Positions 4,700 to 5,127 of a stretch of DNA of 5,127 nucleotides are shown piece after piece. The stretch's first letter is position 1. Each line of letters begins with the position of its first letter. Source of the stretch: an uncultured Clostridia bacterium (GTDB lineage: Bacteria > Bacillota > Clostridia > Christensenellales > UBA1242); the NCBI GenBank assembly GCA_944381225.1, contig CALWKJ010000066.1, positions 1-5,127 of the forward strand, given 5' to 3'. The notes beneath the pieces are model-generated. The model was given only the letters and a program-made list of their open reading frames with translations. It had not been told where the DNA came from and ran no database searches. A program made the position numbers and the translations under genes.

Positions 4700-4909
4700 A
4701 TGTTAGATTTGAAAGCGAAGTCGAACACTCTCAAACTCACTCCAACAGAAAACAGATTGCTGGGTTTATCTTTAGGAAAAGCTGTTGCAGACTTTTATAA
4801 AGACGAAAACAACCTTAAAGAGTTTAAAAAGCAAGAAGAAATTTTGAAAAAGGAGGTAAAAGAGCTTGAGATTAAAAGAAGTGCTAGAAGAAAAGCACAA
4901 GAAAGCTAA
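4700..4909 (+). CDS. Hypothetical early phage protein with charged helical tail
   Basis: A 69-residue protein that I do not recognise. Residues 1-30 are moderately hydrophobic with an LTPTENRLLGLSLGKAVADF segment that is probably helical. Residues 34-69 are almost entirely Lys, Glu, Arg and Ala with heptad-like spacing, suggesting a coiled coil or an extended basic helix. There is no signal peptide, Cys cluster or helix-turn-helix. GGAGG at 4691-4695 lies four bases before the ATG. It is the second gene of the early operon, 21 bases after the Cro-like stop, and its 3' end overlaps the next gene by 44 bases. Position and size fit a small regulatory or accessory protein of the lysis-lysogeny region. 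Confidence 0.8.
   Translation: MLDLKAKSNTLKLTPTENRLLGLSLGKAVADFYKDENNLKEFKKQEEILKKEVKELEIKRSARRKAQES
4851..4856 (+). promoter_or_regulatory. Ribosome binding site supporting a TTG start
   Basis: AGGAGG lies nine bases before the TTG at 4866, inside the coding sequence of the previous gene. No ATG in the frame is better placed, so this site is the main reason to accept the unusual start. Confidence 0.7.
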
Positions 4910-5096
4910 AGTATTAGCACAAGAAATAGGAGCTGACGAGCCTATGATAAGCAAGTTTGCAAATTATAAATGTCTTCATATTCCAGTCCAAATGGAAAAA
5001 ATATGCGAGTCTTTAGATTGTCAAATATCAGATATTTATCAAGACGAAGAGATTTATTATAAGCAAGCACACAAAAACCTTTTTTGCCGATGCTAA
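4866..5096 (+). CDS. Small XRE-type helix-turn-helix protein with TTG start
   Basis: A 76-residue putative DNA-binding protein. The helix-turn-helix covers about residues 4-58: LKEVLEEKHKKAKVLAQEIGADEPMISKF contains both core helices and VQMEKICESLDCQISDIYQ is the typical closing pair. The DIYQDEEI end is common in Cro/C1-type regulators of Firmicutes elements. The tail YYKQAHKNLFCRC is unusual, with two Cys in the last three residues. The start is TTG, chosen for AGGAGG nine bases upstream. The gene overlaps the preceding one by 44 bases in a different frame, so translation is probably coupled. It is the third gene of the early operon and the third helix-turn-helix protein in about 1.2 kb. 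Its stop lies in the left arm of a 9-bp hairpin, and another frame stays open past it, so the true C-terminus may differ. Confidence 0.82.
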   Translation: MRLKEVLEEKHKKAKVLAQEIGADEPMISKFANYKCLHIPVQMEKICESLDCQISDIYQDEEIYYKQAHKNLFCRC

Positions 5097-5113
5097 AAGT
5101 CAGGTTAGCATCG
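5088..5113. repeat. 9-bp perfect hairpin spanning the last stop codon
   Basis: CGATGCTAA (5088-5096) is exactly complementary to TTAGCATCG (5105-5113) across an 8-base loop. The left arm includes the TAA of the preceding regulator. No T-run follows on the plus strand, so it is not a standard forward terminator. On the minus strand it is followed by GCAAAAAAGG, which has no U-run either. It could affect translation of what follows or be a protein site. Confidence 0.5.
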
Positions 5114-5127
5114 AGTATGATGACAAA

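Noticed and set aside
4435..4740. 101-codon minus-strand frame opposite the Cro-like gene
   Set aside because: It is a shadow of the Cro-like and following genes, has no ribosome binding site, and would run against the strong early promoter.
1..5127. CRISPR array, tRNA, rRNA or insertion sequence
   Set aside because: No regularly spaced repeats, cloverleaf-like sequence, rRNA core or transposase was seen. The mobile-element signature is only the serine recombinase module.

Overview
This is an AT-rich window, roughly 30% G+C by eye. The genes are tightly packed, with strong AGGAG-type ribosome binding sites and near-consensus TTGACA/TATTAT promoters. This suggests a low-GC, probably gut-associated anaerobe of Clostridia type. 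The sequence alone does not settle the genus, and other low-GC gut lineages are possible.

The left part (1 to about 1950) looks like host chromosome or older accessory DNA. It holds the Asn-rich C-terminal end of an unidentified gene (1-137) and a 240-base gap with an inverted repeat and an extended -10 promoter. Then come a complete ADP-ribosylglycohydrolase of the DraG/ARH family (379-1158, +) and, convergent to it, an unrecognised 193-residue His-rich protein (1314-1895, -). A bidirectional terminator (1251-1283) separates the two convergent genes.

The right part (about 2083 to the end) is one end of an integrated mobile element, most likely a prophage or a related integrative element. 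A leftward operon encodes a short Cro/CI-type repressor, a three-helix membrane protein and a 509-residue large serine recombinase. Its terminator hairpin contains the recombinase stop codon. Divergent from it, a rightward early operon begins with a Cro-like DUF739-type regulator. A 69-residue protein with a charged helical tail follows, and then a second small XRE-type regulator that starts at TTG. The window ends inside this early region.

The two operons face away from a compact switch at 4300-4440 with two near-consensus promoters. The motif GTTTCGTAAAAGAAAC is exact at 4416-4431 and again at 4670-4685. Half or variant copies lie at 4321-4337 and 4362-4372. The simplest reading is that the repressor and the Cro-like protein compete for these sites. 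The 4670-4685 copy is unusual because it overlaps the Cro-like stop codon and sits directly before the next gene.

The most notable points are this operator set, the coupling of integrase to repressor through a membrane protein, the unrecognised His-rich gene, and a hairpin plus frame change at the right edge. I see no clear evidence of a wholly new system. The window is best described as a lysogeny/immunity module next to an orphan ADP-ribosyl hydrolase locus.
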